Assembly (NCBI RefSeq): GCF_000247815.1
Contig: NC_021673.1
Location: 50,554,250-50,618,249, forward strand
DNA: 64,000 bases
Direction of reading: 5' to 3'
Source: Ficedula albicollis
Lineage: Eukaryota > Chordata > Aves > Passeriformes > Muscicapidae
Positions 1-12,154 of the stretch are shown here, in pieces. How positions within the stretch are numbered: the stretch's first letter is position 1; every line of letters starts with the position of its first letter. The position numbers and the translations under genes are program-made. Below the pieces are notes generated by a model. It saw nothing but the letters and a program-made list of their open reading frames with translations, was not told the DNA's origin and searched no databases.

Positions 1-1178
1 AATACTTTCAAAAGTCAGCTCCTGCACTCAGTCTTCACATTTCATCTTGCTTTCATCTGTTTCTACACACAGAAAGGTCCTTCTGGAAGATTAAGGCTGC
101 TCACAAGAGTGGACCAAAGTGATCAGCATTTTCTTTATTTATTTCAACTGAAATCAGGTGGCCTGACATCAGCACAAGAAAGAGAATAGGACAGGATAAT
201 GGAAGGGGACAGAACAGTTAAAGAAAGGAGACAGAGTGCCTCTTTAAAATTTTTAAATTTTTAAACCACCACAATAAAAACTGCCAAAAATGAATTTTAA
301 TAAATGCCATTATTCTCTTTAAAGAATGTCTGGAATGACTTTAGTATTGCTCTTTGCAGCAGTTCAAAGTAAACACACAATTGCTCTAGCAAGATGTGAA
401 CTACATCTTTACTAATGATCAGCAAACAGGACAAATTCTCAACAGAATTTCTCTAGAACAGAACAATGCTATGCACAGAGGAGACAAGAACTTTTCTGCA
501 TTCAGAAATTAAGCATAAAGACCAATCCTGTCTATAAGCCCATCTCCTACCAATGTTATCTTCTCCATTACTGTATTCATAGTCTTTTCCCTCAAACACA
601 AGTTCAGATAAATCAAGATATTTTAACCATTTCCACTGGAAGATTTTCTGAAGTTCAGATGTCACCATTACGAACTACTTCCTGATTTTCACTGCAGGTG
701 TTTTTGCTTACTTTAATGATTATAATGACAGTCCTGGTATGTTCTCAAATGCCACTTGGCTTCTAACTGGAAAATAATTACTCATAATAATATTATCTTC
801 AGAAAATTTTGCAAACTATTGCAGGTTTCATATAAGAGCTGCTTCTGGAGGCAATTTTGTGTGTTAATAACTTCTTTTTTTATTTATTTCCTTTCAACAT
901 GCTCTGTAAGAAACAACTACTTCCAATAATTACTGGTTTCAACTTTTGAAGACAAAACTAAAGGGACCAGTATATCGTTATACTGCTGCCTTTGCAACTC
1001 TACTTTCATCTTCCAGTGAATGGACTGATTAGGAAGAAATTTGATTTACTTTTTTTCATGGTAGAAAATGTACACAAGCACTCTTAACAGCTTTTCTTTA
1101 AGTGTTTATAATTATTTTGCTTTCACTGCTCTGTTAAAGTATAGTTGTTCAAGGGCCAGTAAGTACTGAAATCCTTAC
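1..1178 (-). other. CLASP2: CLASP2 intron 5 (partial)
   Basis: This stretch lies downstream (minus strand) of the last recognisable CLASP2 exon, which ends in a GTAAGG donor at 1178-1173. I looked for the next exon of the TOG1 region on the minus strand and did not find it, so it probably lies beyond the left edge. The sequence is AT-rich, with no recognised repeat and no convincing open frame. A 71-codon minus frame at 453-668 has no splice context or family similarity. Confidence 0.6.
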
Positions 1179-1254
1179 CTGACTGTTGGAGTCACCAAAT
1201 GCTATACACAGGTGTGGTACCAATTTGCTGAGGATTAATGGTTGTGCACCATAA
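1179..1254 (-). CDS. CLASP2: CLASP2 coding exon 5 (TOG1/HEAT region)
   Basis: A 76-nt internal exon. On the minus strand a long T tract and AG (1256-1255) precede it, and GTAAGG follows. It takes two bases from exon 4 and reads IYGAQPLILSKLVPHLCIAF then GDSNSQ, ending in phase 0. This is the HEAT-helix segment that follows the 'CLCL..TLN' segment in vertebrate CLASPs. CLASP proteins bind tubulin through TOG domains and promote microtubule rescue and stabilisation at plus ends, the cell cortex and the Golgi; this segment belongs to the N-terminal TOG1 array. The phase fits the upstream exon exactly. CLASP1 is the alternative, but the exon 1 residues and the PDCD6IP neighbour favour CLASP2. Confidence 0.9.
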
Positions 1255-1575
1255 CTAAAAAAAAAAATAAATGATATTCTTAAAGAAAAAAAAAACAGAA
1301 AATAATTTGCAGAAGTGAACTTTTGGCTTGGATTTTATAGAATAAAAACTGATATCAATCAAGCTCTGTCTCTCTTACTAGTTCTTTATCTACTTTTAAG
1401 TAAGATAAAAAACTCTGTAACTTTAGTCCTTCTTTCAGAAAGCCCGCTATTTAATTTGATTTTTCCCATGTATTAATTTAATTGAACCAGACTTCCTAAA
1501 GAATTACTTTCAGAGAAAAATGACATTCAGAGGAAGGATAGAACCATTACATCTCCATAGAAACAAAAAGCTTAC
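1255..1575 (-). other. CLASP2: CLASP2 intron 4
   Basis: A short 321-bp intron between exons 4 and 5. Its donor (minus strand) is GTAAGC at 1575-1570, and its acceptor is preceded by an almost uninterrupted T tract. Nothing else is recognised in it. Confidence 0.85.
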
Positions 1576-1667
1576 ATGTTTAAGGTAGCAACGAGACATA
1601 AACACACTCCTTCTCGGGATCGGTAATTCTTGTGTTTAAAACCAACAGCAAGGCGTTCCCAAATGTA
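1576..1667 (-). CDS. CLASP2: CLASP2 coding exon 4 (TOG1/HEAT region)
   Basis: A 92-nt internal exon with AG at 1669-1668 and GT at 1575-1574 on the minus strand. Starting in phase 0 it reads YIWERLAVGFKHKNYRSREG then VCLCLVATLN, plus two bases of a split codon completed as Ile by exon 5. The WE(R/Q)L..GFKHKN(F/Y)R.REG core is a hallmark of the CLASP TOG1 domain and is part of a HEAT repeat. Splice sites and phase agree with both neighbouring exons. There are no internal stops or frameshifts, so the gene looks intact here. Confidence 0.93.
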
Positions 1668-2129
1668 CTATAAAAGCAGAAATAATGGTCTTTAATTACC
1701 AGGAGCACAATACAATGTAATTCTGTTCCATATAATTACATTTGTAATAGTTGCAAAAAAATAACAGAAGGCAGGTCCACTGGAAAAGTGATAAAAATAA
1801 CTTATGAAATGCACAATATGAAACACAATACAGATTAATTCTATGCCAAAAACAACTCCTAAAAAACACTCTTCAGCAATCTAGCTGAGTATTTTGCTTG
1901 TCTGAGAAACAGCTCTTAAAACATACAGAATTGTTACTGTTAATGAACACAAAACAAACATTAACATTACAAACTACTGACTCAAGCTATAGAAGTTACT
2001 ATTTTATTTTTGCTTCATATTCTGTTTCCTTGCCAAAATTTCCTCACATCCATTTTAGCTTGTCCTAATCTATACTCCTGGTGTCCCACTTCTCCCTTAC
2101 TTTTGCTTTAGATCTATTTCTTGGGTTTT

Positions 2130-2580
2130 TGATTATTTCGTGCCCCCTCGTTCTAATTCCCGTGCTTCCATTTTTGTTCTGCTTTCGGTTCTCCTCTCCG
2201 TCCTGGTGCCACTTCCTGGCTCTCTAAACCCTCGTTCGCCTCCTTGCGCACTTGTTTTTCTCTTTCTGCCCTGGCTCTCTGCCTCCTGGGTTTATCCCAT
2301 TACCTTTCCATCTCCTCGCCACGCTCTAGCTGTGTATCAGGGCGTTGGAAGCGCAAACATGGAGCTGAGGCGCGCGGGGATTCGATTCTTCCTGGAGCAG
2401 ACGCGGGCTCAGCCTGCAGCTCGCCCAAGCTGCAGCGCTGCCATTGCAGCCCGGCCAGCATCCGGGCAGCGTTGCCTAGTGATGGATGGCTGCACACTGC
2501 CGGGAGCTGCACACTTTGCAGCCCAGGCACCTCCCTCCTGCCAACTGCACCCCGGAGTGCTGCAACTGCAACCTATAATG
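2130..2580. promoter_or_regulatory. CpG-enriched patch inside CLASP2 intron 3
   Basis: Within otherwise AT-rich intron, this block is C- and CpG-rich (for example GGCGCGCGGGG near 2369, and CGCGGG near 2402). It is followed by a 13-nt G run (2635-2647) and then an AT-rich stretch with homeobox-like ATTAATGAG near 2717. Such isolated CpG patches in vertebrate introns often mark alternative promoters or retained unmethylated elements. CLASP2 is known to have isoforms with alternative first exons, but I found no first exon here that joins exon 4 in phase. Function is inference only. Confidence 0.35.
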
Positions 2581-3689
2581 ATGCCACAAAGCTGCTAAAA
2601 TGTATTACATACTAATTATTGCAATCGGCTTTCTGGGGGGGGGGGGGAAAGCCCTCACAAAACAGCTGTTGATCAACAAAAACAGAGCGTAGGAGCAGGG
2701 AATATGCATCCTCTTCATTAATGAGGTAGCACGCTTCAGAGCAGACATAAAATTTTCTCATTAGAGCCCTGCTTGATAATTTTGTCCCATCTGTGGTTTT
2801 TTGTTTGTTTTATACTTCACTGCATTTAGAAAACAAACCTTAGACAAGCAGGATATGGCTTGCCAAAACTGCATAGCTTAACAAAAAAGAACAGAATTTA
2901 ATGGAAGAAAATGTTCTTTCAATTAACCCACTGCCATGGACAAACACGGGAAAGAGGAAATCTCCTTGCTATATGTATAAAAATACAGGTAGAGAGGGAA
3001 CTGCAGACTACTGAAACAAGCAAAACACACTAAAGAGAAATTTAGTCTTTCACTGAATTATCCCTTAAGAACTGATTTTTTAAGCAGAAAAATTCAAAGG
3101 GCTGCTTTGAAATTTTAATTGTCAGAAGTTCCTAGCAAGAGTTGATACCCACCTCTGTTCGTTCCTTTCATGCACATTTTATACTATCTATAATTTTATG
3201 CCTTCCACCCGTAAACAGATACATCTAGTTCTTGCTCAGAAACAAAAAAACCCCAACCACCTAAAACAAGTAAAGGGATTTAACAACAGGACAAAATAAA
3301 TATTATTCAACAACATGCTAGAAGAGGCAAGATGAGTTGACTAGAAAGAAATTTACAGGGCTCATCCTCAAAAAATTAATCCATTCAGCTCTTCTAAAGG
3401 GATGCTTCTCTGCAGCAGAGAGCCCAAAACTCTGTACTTCACTGTTGGAGGCACATGAAAGACTTTTCTGTTTTGTTCTCTGCTGTGAGAATGACTGATG
3501 CTTTTCATCAAAAGTTGTAATGACCCATAAGCTCTCCAGAGAGCAGACAACCACAAAACCAGGCTTCTCCCACCCTGGGGGAGTTACCAGGGGAGCCATA
3601 CCTTGTCTTAAACACACATGCTCTTTCTTGAACCCACTGTATTGGCTTGCAAAGCAGGATGTAACCAAAAGTATGTATTCTATTACCAT

Positions 3690-4359
3690 CTGTTGAAACC
3701 AGGTAGGGTAATGATCTTTATCACTGGGGAAGATATCTTCTGTTAATAGGTCATCTGTTAAAACCAGGTGGGGAAGTGTTCTTTATCTTTTCCACAACCT
3801 TTTTGCCCTCCAGGGAGATATCTTCTGTTAATGGGCCATTGAGTCTCACTGCATGACTGATAAAATGGGCATCATCCCATTGGGAGATGCTCCACTCAGG
3901 GGGAGGAACCAAGCATTTCCTACCTAGAAAAAACCTAAGATTTGGAACATTAGGGCAGCCTTTTTCCACTGAATTCCAAAGGAAAGCCAGACCTTCCCAC
4001 ATCATCACTGTACCTTCAGAAGAAAACTGCACCCTTCTACAGGACCACTGCTGCAACAGAACCACATCTGTCACTCCAGAAGGACAGCAGCCACCATTTA
4101 ATTGGACTGCTACCAACACCAACTGATGGGGTGTCAGGCTGTATTCTGACTTTATCAGTGTTTTGGTTTTTTCTTTTGTATTACGGTAATTTGATTTTAA
4201 ATTTTCCTAGTAAAGAACTATTATTCCTATTCCCATAACTTTGCCTGAGAGCCCCTTAATTTCAAAATTCTAAAAATTTGAAGCGAGGGGGTTTACATTG
4301 TCCATTTCAAGAGAGGCTCCTGCATTTTTTAACAAACACCTGTCTTTCAAACCAAAGCA
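3690..4359 (+). mobile_element. Probable avian ERV solo LTR
   Basis: The block begins TGTTGAAACCAGG (3691) and ends CAAACCAAAGCA (4359), compatible with TG...CA termini. Its second half, including GATGGGGTGTCAGGCTGTAT and CCTGAGAGCCCCTTAATTTC, resembles a long terminal repeat family I associate with passerine genomes. Near the 5' end a segment is partly repeated (CTGTTGAAACCAGGTAGGG at 3689, CTGTTAAAACCAGGTGGGG near 3752). No internal retroviral sequence or second LTR is present, hence a solo LTR. Target-site duplications were not established, so the boundaries and plus orientation are approximate. Confidence 0.55.
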
Positions 4360-4644
4360 CCCACAAATCTTGTATGCTTTCTGACACTGAGAAAGCATAC
4401 ATGAGAGTCATCTTCACAGGGGATGGAAACTTCCTTCCATCGCCTCTATGTACAGCCTAAAAACTCTGCACAAAGATGGACCAAGAATGTAAAACCTTCC
4501 TGACAAGGGCTTAGCACAAAGCAACTACCATCAATTTCTTTATCAGCAACTGTTCAAATGAAGGTATCTCCAAAGTGCTCTGCTGTGCTGTAGAGGTTCT
4601 GGTCTGTATGCCAGCTATTGGGAGCATCTTGGGCACAGTAACAT

Positions 4645-4969
4645 ATAATCTATGAAATACTGGCATTTTGACACAAAAAAATACTGCCATATAAAAAATA
4701 CTGTCTCTTGTTCAATGAATATGACTGACACTGCAGCCTGTGAACAGATAAAGGCACATCTTTGTGGATGGTATTACTAGAACCTGATGCCTAAATCCCA
4801 ATCAGAGATAATTTATGAAATACTGGCATTTTGACACAAAAAAATACTGCCATATAAAAAATACTGTCTCTTGTTCAATGAATATGACTGACACTGCAGC
4901 CTGTGAACAGATAAAGGCACATCTTTGTGGATGGTATTACTAGAACCTGATGCCTAAATCCCAATCAGA
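4645..4969. repeat. Two-copy tandem duplication, 163-bp unit
   Basis: The segment starting TATGAAATACTGGCATTTTG occurs at 4651 and again at 4814 and runs to CCTAAATCCCAATCAGA in both copies. The copies abut and are essentially identical apart from one or two bases at the left edge. This is either a recent tandem duplication or a collapse/expansion error of assembly. Confidence 0.93.
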
Positions 4970-5842
4970 TCTGTAGCCCAAGGGAGATAAACATGTTCTA
5001 TAATAGCCTAGCATCCTACATGTTTTATCAGGCAAATAAAACAACTGACTATAATTTTCTCACTCTGGATAAAGTCCACATCTTATTCACTGCACACAAT
5101 CACTCAAACTTGTGTCTATGAATAAACAAAGCCAGGAATCAGCACATACAAACCCCCATTTTTTCCCTATTAACCTCTAGAACTAGAACACAGAAACAGA
5201 TTTTCCTCAGGAACTAAAAACTCAAATAGTAAGTTCCTAGTCACATCCAGGGTCTCCAGACTTCCAAATAACATTGTTTTTCAAGAATATAATCTTGTAA
5301 AACAGTCCTCCATTTTTCAGACTCATGGAGTCAAGAAGCCACATAATGCTTAGACCTGAAGGTTGAGTCAAGCAAGCCTCCTCACAATCAAAAACGACAA
5401 GCCTCAGTTTGTCCATGGTTCACAGAGCATTGTTGCCATACAGCTATAAAGCCAGATTAAGTTAGGAAATGTGCACCTTAACTAGTAGGACTAGTCCTAC
5501 ATGTTCAAGTACAAATCTAGTTTTAAATAAATTTGGAGCTAATTAAACTTATTTATTCCCATTGTCCAAATCCAGAAGATGCGTCAGACATGCTTTAATT
5601 AACAAAGCCCTGTCACATAAAAACATTTACTCAGAATTTAGCTATGATGTGCAAAATACGCAGAATCACATCATGCCAAGATTTTTATCTTCAGCTGAAC
5701 AATACATCAGTGTCAATCTGTGAAGAGCATCTTTAACATTCACACCATTAACAGTCATCATAACATTGTGACATGTTCAGTTCATACAAAAGTCATAAGC
5801 TCACTGGAGGCCTCCATCTGAATCTGCATTGTGCAATCATAC

Positions 5843-5946
5843 CATGGGTGGTGCTGCTTCACACATCAATTTCAATATAAGATTCTGTGCTTGCTCTCGA
5901 ACTTGGTCTTTGGCATCTCCCATACGATCTATCAAAGGCAGGAGAA
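5843..5946 (-). CDS. CLASP2: CLASP2 coding exon 3 (TOG1/HEAT region)
   Basis: A 104-nt internal exon. On the minus strand CTGTAG (AG at 5948-5947) precedes it and GTATGA follows. It completes a Val codon with one base from exon 2 and reads LLPLIDRMGDAKDQVREQAQ then NLILKLMCEAAPPM, ending in phase 0. L.DR.GD.KD.VR..AQ is the characteristic CLASP/TOG HEAT-repeat helix, with the Asp/Lys/Arg turn residues used in tubulin contact. Phase is continuous with exons 2 and 4. An antisense plus-strand frame over the same bases (5829-6029) is a shadow. Confidence 0.93.
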
Positions 5947-7427
5947 CTACAGGAGAGGGGAAAAAAAGAGAAAATAAAAAAGATTATACACCCAAAGAAG
6001 ATTTTCTAATGTTAAAAGATATTTTCTAAAACAGACGTAATATACATGTCATTCAAAAATATGCTGAGTTTAAGTAGGCCACGATATTTTAAAGCCTCAA
6101 GTGCATTTCTGGGTATTTTATAAGACTAACAACAAATGCATAATGCTGAAATGGAGGAAAATAGTAACTTCTAACAGGTTAAAAAGGAAGCAAGCTTCCC
6201 ATCTTCAAAACTGTGTGAATGACTTTGATTTCATCTTTAAAAAGTGTTGCAGTTAGCTTCAGAATGTCTGGCTTTTCTAAAAAAATAATGCTAGGCATGG
6301 TGAGTGGCAAACAACTGGAACAGAAATATTATGACTATTTTAAAATCAGTGCGATTTTGCTGTTTACTGTAAGAAAATCAAAAGTTTTGATTCCCTTTAT
6401 TCATACAGTGTATCTTCTGGAAACCCAGCCTTATTTCAGTAAAAGCATTGTTAAAAATTACTCTGTTAAAACAAGCATCCTCAAATAATATGTAAAGAAA
6501 ATTGCATGACAGCTGATGATTTCACACCCTAAATATAAGTAAAAATCAAAATCAAAGGACTTGCCAATTGTTTTTGCTTGCTTTTCCAGACAGAAGTTCA
6601 TAATTACATCAGATAAATTAATGCTATGATATTAGGAAAGATATCTCAGTGAACTCATAGCCAGCTCCATGCTGTGCAAGACACGCTTCTATACTGGTTC
6701 CCAGTCCTCCCTCTGGGCCCAACTCTTTGTGAGATTCTTCCCCCCAGTGCTTTCAGTATCACTTCTCCCAAATAAAGGGTGATGATACTGAGTGTGCTGT
6801 CTTCCTTCAGGAAGCACAACTGATGGAGGTGGTAGAATTGGTGATCTCATCCCTCACAGGACAGTGGTTTAAAGTATTTCAAGTAGAAAATATATCTTCA
6901 CAGCTAAAATAATTTTTTGCTATATTTGGTACTACATCACTGAACATTTGAGAGTATTTTACAGTTGCTGCCTGACCTCAACAGATGCTAAATAATTTCT
7001 ACTCACTAAAGAAATAACTGCATTTGGCTATTGTTTAAAAGGCAGATCCGAAGTAATTTTATCAGTACTTAATGATTTTATAGTAATAACTAAACAATAG
7101 ACTTGCCAGCAAAATAAAGGAACAGAATTATACAGTCTGAGGAGGTTTCCTGAGTCACCTGTTCCTACATTAGAAACAGCAGCCATTTCTGTACCATGAT
7201 TGTTACTGACAAATACACTGCTGAAGTTTGAATTTCCCCTCCTGTGATATCTGAAGGCTTTCTTAGTGTCCTAATCTGAGTATTTAAATCTACTGGTTCT
7301 GGATAGTCCACTGATGTCTTCAGCCACCACTATCAAGGTTTTGTGGTTTTCATCTATCTTCTCTGCCCTTTCTTTTTTGAAGAAATTAGTACAGCTACTT
7401 TCACTTTACAGTTTGAAAAGAAGAGTC

Positions 7428-7555
7428 TGGGGGTTTTTTGTTTGGGTTGAATTGCTGTTGTTTGGATAGCGTGAGATTTTGTCTTTATGGTTTGGGTTTT
7501 TAAGGGGTGTTTCTTCGTTTGGTGGTTGGGTTTAGTTTTGGGGTTTTTTTTTCCA
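7428..7555. repeat. G/T-rich low-complexity tract
   Basis: A run of interspersed GGGTTTT, TTGTTTGGGTT and TGGGGTTTTTTTTT words with very little A or C. It has the same composition, on the opposite strand, as the A/C-rich tracts elsewhere in this gene. Confidence 0.6.
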
Positions 7556-9011
7556 TTTTGTGAACAGAGAAAAAAATCCAGAACTTAGGAAGTTATTTTT
7601 GGGAGTACACAGCTGAACACTCCCATGAACTTCCAACCACTCATATACCTACTGATTGCATTTTTCTTGCCAACAGTACTTTTCATGTCCATTTTCAGCA
7701 CTTCTGAACTGACCTTGTCTCCATGCCTTACACTGCTAGTGACATCTCTACACTGACCTGACTGCTGGGCAGCTGAAGGCAATTCTAGCTTCACAGAGAA
7801 AGAAACAAACACAGCCAGTGCCAGTCCTGTGAGAACACTGCTCCTTTGTGACTAATTAGCACACTGAGTCATTTGATGGAGCTGCAGATACCAGGGCTCT
7901 GCTCAAATCACCAAGGCAAGCCCACAAAACAGCTACTAGAAGCTGCTAAACAGAGATGAGGTCACCAAATTAAACTAAGCTATGACACAGCCTGCAGATT
8001 TCAGTGTGTGCAGCTACTGAACATGCCAGCCTTTCCCACTCCTGGAGCTCTGACAGAGGGGCAACACACTGTGGGAGTTGTTAAAGGGTTGCAAATGGCT
8101 GCAGACTTGGCTTTTTCCCCCTAAAACTCAAGTTTCTGTAAGTCCCCATATAAGGCATGATATATTCTGTTTGCACAAGACAAATGAAATTAGGCTGTTG
8201 AATGCCGGCAACCACCAGCTGGTTTTCAATGTGGCTGTTCATCTTTTCTGTCAGAATAAGCTCCAATAGGAAACCATTGGAAGTTGGGTTTCCTATTGAT
8301 CAAGTTTCAAAACTGAACATCATTTTGGCTGCTACTTTTCCTTTAAGATGCACAATCTTTCTCACCAGCATTATCAAATTAGTGTCCCTCTTAATACTGC
8401 AATGCAAATACAACCATTTCATTGTTTCTGGCATCAGCCTTCAAGCTCAACAATCGCAAACAGATGTCAGAATTAAAAGAAAGGTGACAAGGGAGAAGTA
8501 GGACCATACATGAAAGGCTGTATTCAATGTGGTAGCCTCCTAACAAGTTACTCATTGAGGTATATAACTTGTCACATGCAGTCTGGACTCACACATTCCT
8601 ACTGTTTTACATTCATCTTATCCACCTTTTATCTTCTGTTGCCTAGATTCTTAAATTATTTCAAATGGATTTTGGAAAACCTAGTAACATACGACATCTT
8701 TCTGTTATTTATTTCTGCTGATATGCTGAGAAAAACGGCACTAAATTTAGGAGACAGTGATTCCTTTTTCAACAGTTGTTTATTTTTTGTGAAGCACTGT
8801 ATTCCATTCAACTTGCCTTTCTGCCACATTTTAGCATACTGTCAAAGCTTCTTACCATTTCCAGCCACTCTTGAGGTTTTCCTGTTAAGATTTCTACATT
8901 ATACCACAATTTTACAGGTTTCGATTACTGAAGAAAACCCAAAAGTGTTACCAAAAATATTCCACAGCGGGCATTAATTCTACCAGATCTACCTCAAACT
9001 GACCTGCTATT

Positions 9012-9625
9012 TCATGGAGTCACAGAATACTCTGAGTTGGAAGGGCTCCATCAGGATCATTGAATCTGACTTCTGGTCCTGCACAGGACACACCAAGAGT
9101 TGCACCATGGGCTTGAGTGCATTGTCCAAACACTTCTTGAGCTCTGTCAGGCTGTTGCTGTAACCACTTCACTGCTCCAGTGCCCAAACACCCTCTGGGT
9201 GAAGAACCTTTTCTTGATATCCAACCTAAACTGCTCTTAGCTCAATTTCAGTCCATTCCCTCAGGTCCTGTCGCTGCTCAGCACACAACAGAGAGATCAG
9301 TGTCTGCCCCTTCTTTTCCCTCACAAGGAAGTTTTAGACTGCAATGAGGTGTCTCCTCATTCTCCTCTTCTCCAGGCTGAACAGACCAAGTGAACTCAGT
9401 CATTCCTCATATGGCTTCCCCTCCAGACCCTTCACCATCCTTGTTGGCCTCCTTTGGACACTCCCTAATGACTTAATGTCTTTTTTTATGTTCTGGTACC
9501 CCCTGGCCTCCTCTGGACACTCCTTAATTACTTAATGTCTTTTTTTATGTTCTGGTACCCCAAACTGCACTCAGCACTTGAGGTGAGGCCACCCCAGTAC
9601 AGAGCAGAGTGGGACAATCACCCCC
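9012..9625 (-). mobile_element. CR1 LINE fragment (antisense)
   Basis: The plus strand shows the reverse complement of a CR1 3' region: GAGTCACAGAATACTC, GTTGGAAGGGCTCCAT, then CCAGTGCCCAAACACCCTCTGGGTGAAGAACCTTTTC, GAGGTGTCTCCTCATTCTCC, CTCCAGGCTGAACAGACC and AGGTGAGGCCACCCCAG in the canonical order. These words encode, on the minus strand, the end of the CR1 reverse-transcriptase ORF. The fragment is 5'-truncated, degenerate, and carries a 59-bp internal duplication. Confidence 0.88.
9445..9562. repeat. Two-copy tandem duplication, 59-bp unit, inside CR1
   Basis: TGGCCTCCTTTGGACACTCC at 9445 and TGGCCTCCTCTGGACACTCC at 9504 begin two abutting copies, each ending at TATGTTCTGGTACCCC. The copies differ at a few positions (for example CTAATGAC versus TTAATTAC). 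The duplication arose after CR1 insertion. Confidence 0.9.
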
Positions 9626-11103
9626 TTTAACTGACTGACAATGCTGTGCATTTACATCTGAGCTGCTATTTATGTCTTTTTCCTTTCTGCTGTGTAATAG
9701 AGCTTATTATCCCATCAGTTTCTTTTTACATTGCCTTCCTTCTCTTTTCTCAGTAAATCTGAATAAATTTTCATTTATCCAAATTCACCAAATAATTTTA
9801 TCACCACTAGCTTGGACAGCAGTTACACGAGTTAAGGCCAAACCAGCCTTCAGAATCAGAGTATACCCTAAAAGATTAAATATTAATTTCCTCTACCTCG
9901 ACTGAAGATGATAAAACAAGTAAATCACAGAAATTGCCTAGAATGGCACACAATGTATTTCCAAAAACCTGAGCAGTTTAACCATATGACCCCTGCTGCA
10001 AAAAATGCCATAGGTAGCACAAACAATTTCCTTCTGTTAAACTTTAACAGGAGTTCCTTCTGGACCTTTTCAGTTTGTATTGTTGCTTTCTCTTCTCTTT
10101 TGACCATTTACACCTGCTTGCTCTTTGTATACCTGTGCTCATTTTAAGTCTCAGGTCTACCTATTTCTATGAACCAACTTTAAACACTCCTTTACTGCAG
10201 ACTTAGAAAAAAGCATTAAGCAAAAAATAATCTTTACTGAGGAAACGTTATCAATGTTGGCAAAAAATTATGTTACTAAAGTTACTGAAGTCTTTGAGGA
10301 CAGAAAGAGATTAAACCTAGGTAGCAGTATCTTCCTCTTTCCTCAGAAACCTTGCCAGCTCAGGCAACGGCATTGAACAGCTGTAAGAGCTGCCTCTGCA
10401 ATTAGGGCAGTCTCTGTTCTGGGCAGGATGCACAGGAGAGAAAGGCATTCCACAGGGGCTCCTACAGGGCCAGCCACAGTCTGACAGATCTGTGTAGTCA
10501 AGGGGCTACTTCTAAGCAAAGAAGCATAAGCAGGCTGTCAGGGCCTCAGTGCTCCCCTCCTCAACATAAAGTCCTGGCCAGCTAAATCAACAGCAATTTC
10601 AGACACTAATGTGCTTCTTGGGGTGTTTCCAGGAGTTAATTAAGAAAATCATTAGAGGGATCAATGACACATGCTGTTCATCATCATTAAGAGAGAGGAA
10701 AAAACCAAATGTTTTTTTTATATGATCTATCCATAAGCCTATCAAGGTGTTAGAATCAGGAACATGAGAACAGTCTTAAAGGCCAAAAAGTTTCAAGAGG
10801 TATATTAAACCTGAAAGAAGACTAGAAGATTATGAACAAATGTTCATGTAATCTTCTGAAATTTTTTAAACTCTTTAAAGGTTTTTTACAGAGCCAGAAA
10901 TATTAGAATAAAGCAGAAACCAAAGAAGGCTAGGGTTTCTCTACTCTGAGTTAAAAGCACTGCATTTCTAAGTGTCATACAGTGAAATGTCCATGGACAG
11001 GAAGCAGACAGGTATTCTAAATTACAGCCTATCATTCAAGTGTGGATCACTTCAGCTAAAATGAATTCCCACTACTAATAAACTCCAGCACTAGCTAGCC
11101 AGG

Positions 11104-11272
11104 ACAAACAAACAAACAAACAACAACAACAAAAAACCAACCAAACAAAAAAAAAAACCCACCCAAAACAAAATAAAAAATAACAACAAAAACAAACAAA
11201 AACAAACCCCCCAAAAACCAAAACCCAACAAACCCCCCAAAACAAAACCAAACTAAAATCCCCCAAACTAAC
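11104..11272. repeat. A/C-rich low-complexity tract
   Basis: A G-free tract of CAAA, CAACAA, AAACCCC and CCCAAAA words. The minus-strand frame across it gives only Phe/Cys/Trp-rich low complexity and is not coding. Two further tracts of the same character lie at about 14310 and 17925 in the same orientation. Confidence 0.8.
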
Positions 11273-12040
11273 AGCCTGCATAGGAGTTTTTTTGTTTGTT
11301 TCTTTTAGCTGAAAGTTTAGAGAATCTAATCACAAAGACAGAAAAAGTTGCAGCTTAAATCAGTTATGACCTTTAGCTGTGAGCATTAACTATAGAGGAA
11401 ACCAAAGAAAATTTAAGGATTTTCTGAGGTGTTGCAGGAAGTTAGTATTTTTGTTACATTTGAAAATACAAAAGCAGCTATTATGGAGAAAAAAATATAT
11501 AAATAATGGACTGTCCTCTAAAAGCCTTTTTCAAGAAGGGAAAAAAATATGAAAGAGTCAGCATTTTATTGTTTAAGAAAATCATTCAACAATCCAACAC
11601 AGCTTTTCGTGAGGTCAGTAAGCTGTAAAATGAAAATGCAATATCAGACAAAGCACCTGACTTGCATTTAGATGCAACAAGGCATCCTTGAGACAAGACA
11701 TCTTTCAAATAAATAGAAAAGTCTACTTTACTTTATTTGAGCAACTCCGTTTCTTGAGTTACTTGATTTTATTTCCAAGTTTTCTCTAACACCATAGGTT
11801 GGCCATTTTTTAAGACGTGACATGAAACAGATAATTTTGAAGGTCCCTTCCCACCTAGTTATTCCAAGTTTTACGTTTAGTTGTTTTTTGCAAGCATTTT
11901 TAATCTTGAATCACCAGCAGAACGTGCCCTTAGTCTCAACATTTCAATTAAACTAATAAAAATGAAAAATAAGAATAAAATTCACTCAAGCCCTGACATG
12001 TGAAGATCCAGAATTTTTCTCCATGTTATATAATCCATGG

Positions 12041-12154
12041 TAGCTCATGCTAATACAGTTCTTGGTTTTCATGGATTTTATGCATTTTCAAAGCATAGTA
12101 GCTCATGCTAATACAGTTCTCAGTTTTCATGGATTTTATGCATTTTCAAAGCAT
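12041..12154. repeat. Two-copy tandem duplication, 58-bp unit
   Basis: TAGCTCATGCTAATACAGTT begins at 12041 and again at 12099. Both copies run through TTTTCATGGATTTTATGCAT to TTTCAAAGCAT, with differences such as CTTGG versus CTCAG. It directly abuts the next tandem duplication. Confidence 0.92.

Larger units (their letters stand above)
1668..5842 (-). other. CLASP2: CLASP2 intron 3
   Basis: A 4.2-kb intron between exons 3 and 4 (minus-strand donor GTATGA at 5842-5837). It contains a CpG- and GC-enriched patch (about 2130-2580), a probable solo LTR (about 3690-4359) and a two-copy 163-bp tandem duplication (4645-4969). The remainder is AT-rich with no recognised feature. The moderate reading frames in 2140-2615 come from local GC richness and have no family similarity. 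Confidence 0.8.

Noticed and set aside
2140..2615. Overlapping plus frames of 123-152 codons
   Set aside because: Created by the GC-rich patch; no recognised domain. A minus-strand frame here ends at a GTAATG donor-like site, but its phase does not fit exon 4.
8510..8977. 155-codon plus-strand frame with hydrophobic composition in CLASP2 intron 2
   Set aside because: No family similarity, antisense to the host gene, AT-rich intronic composition; likely chance.
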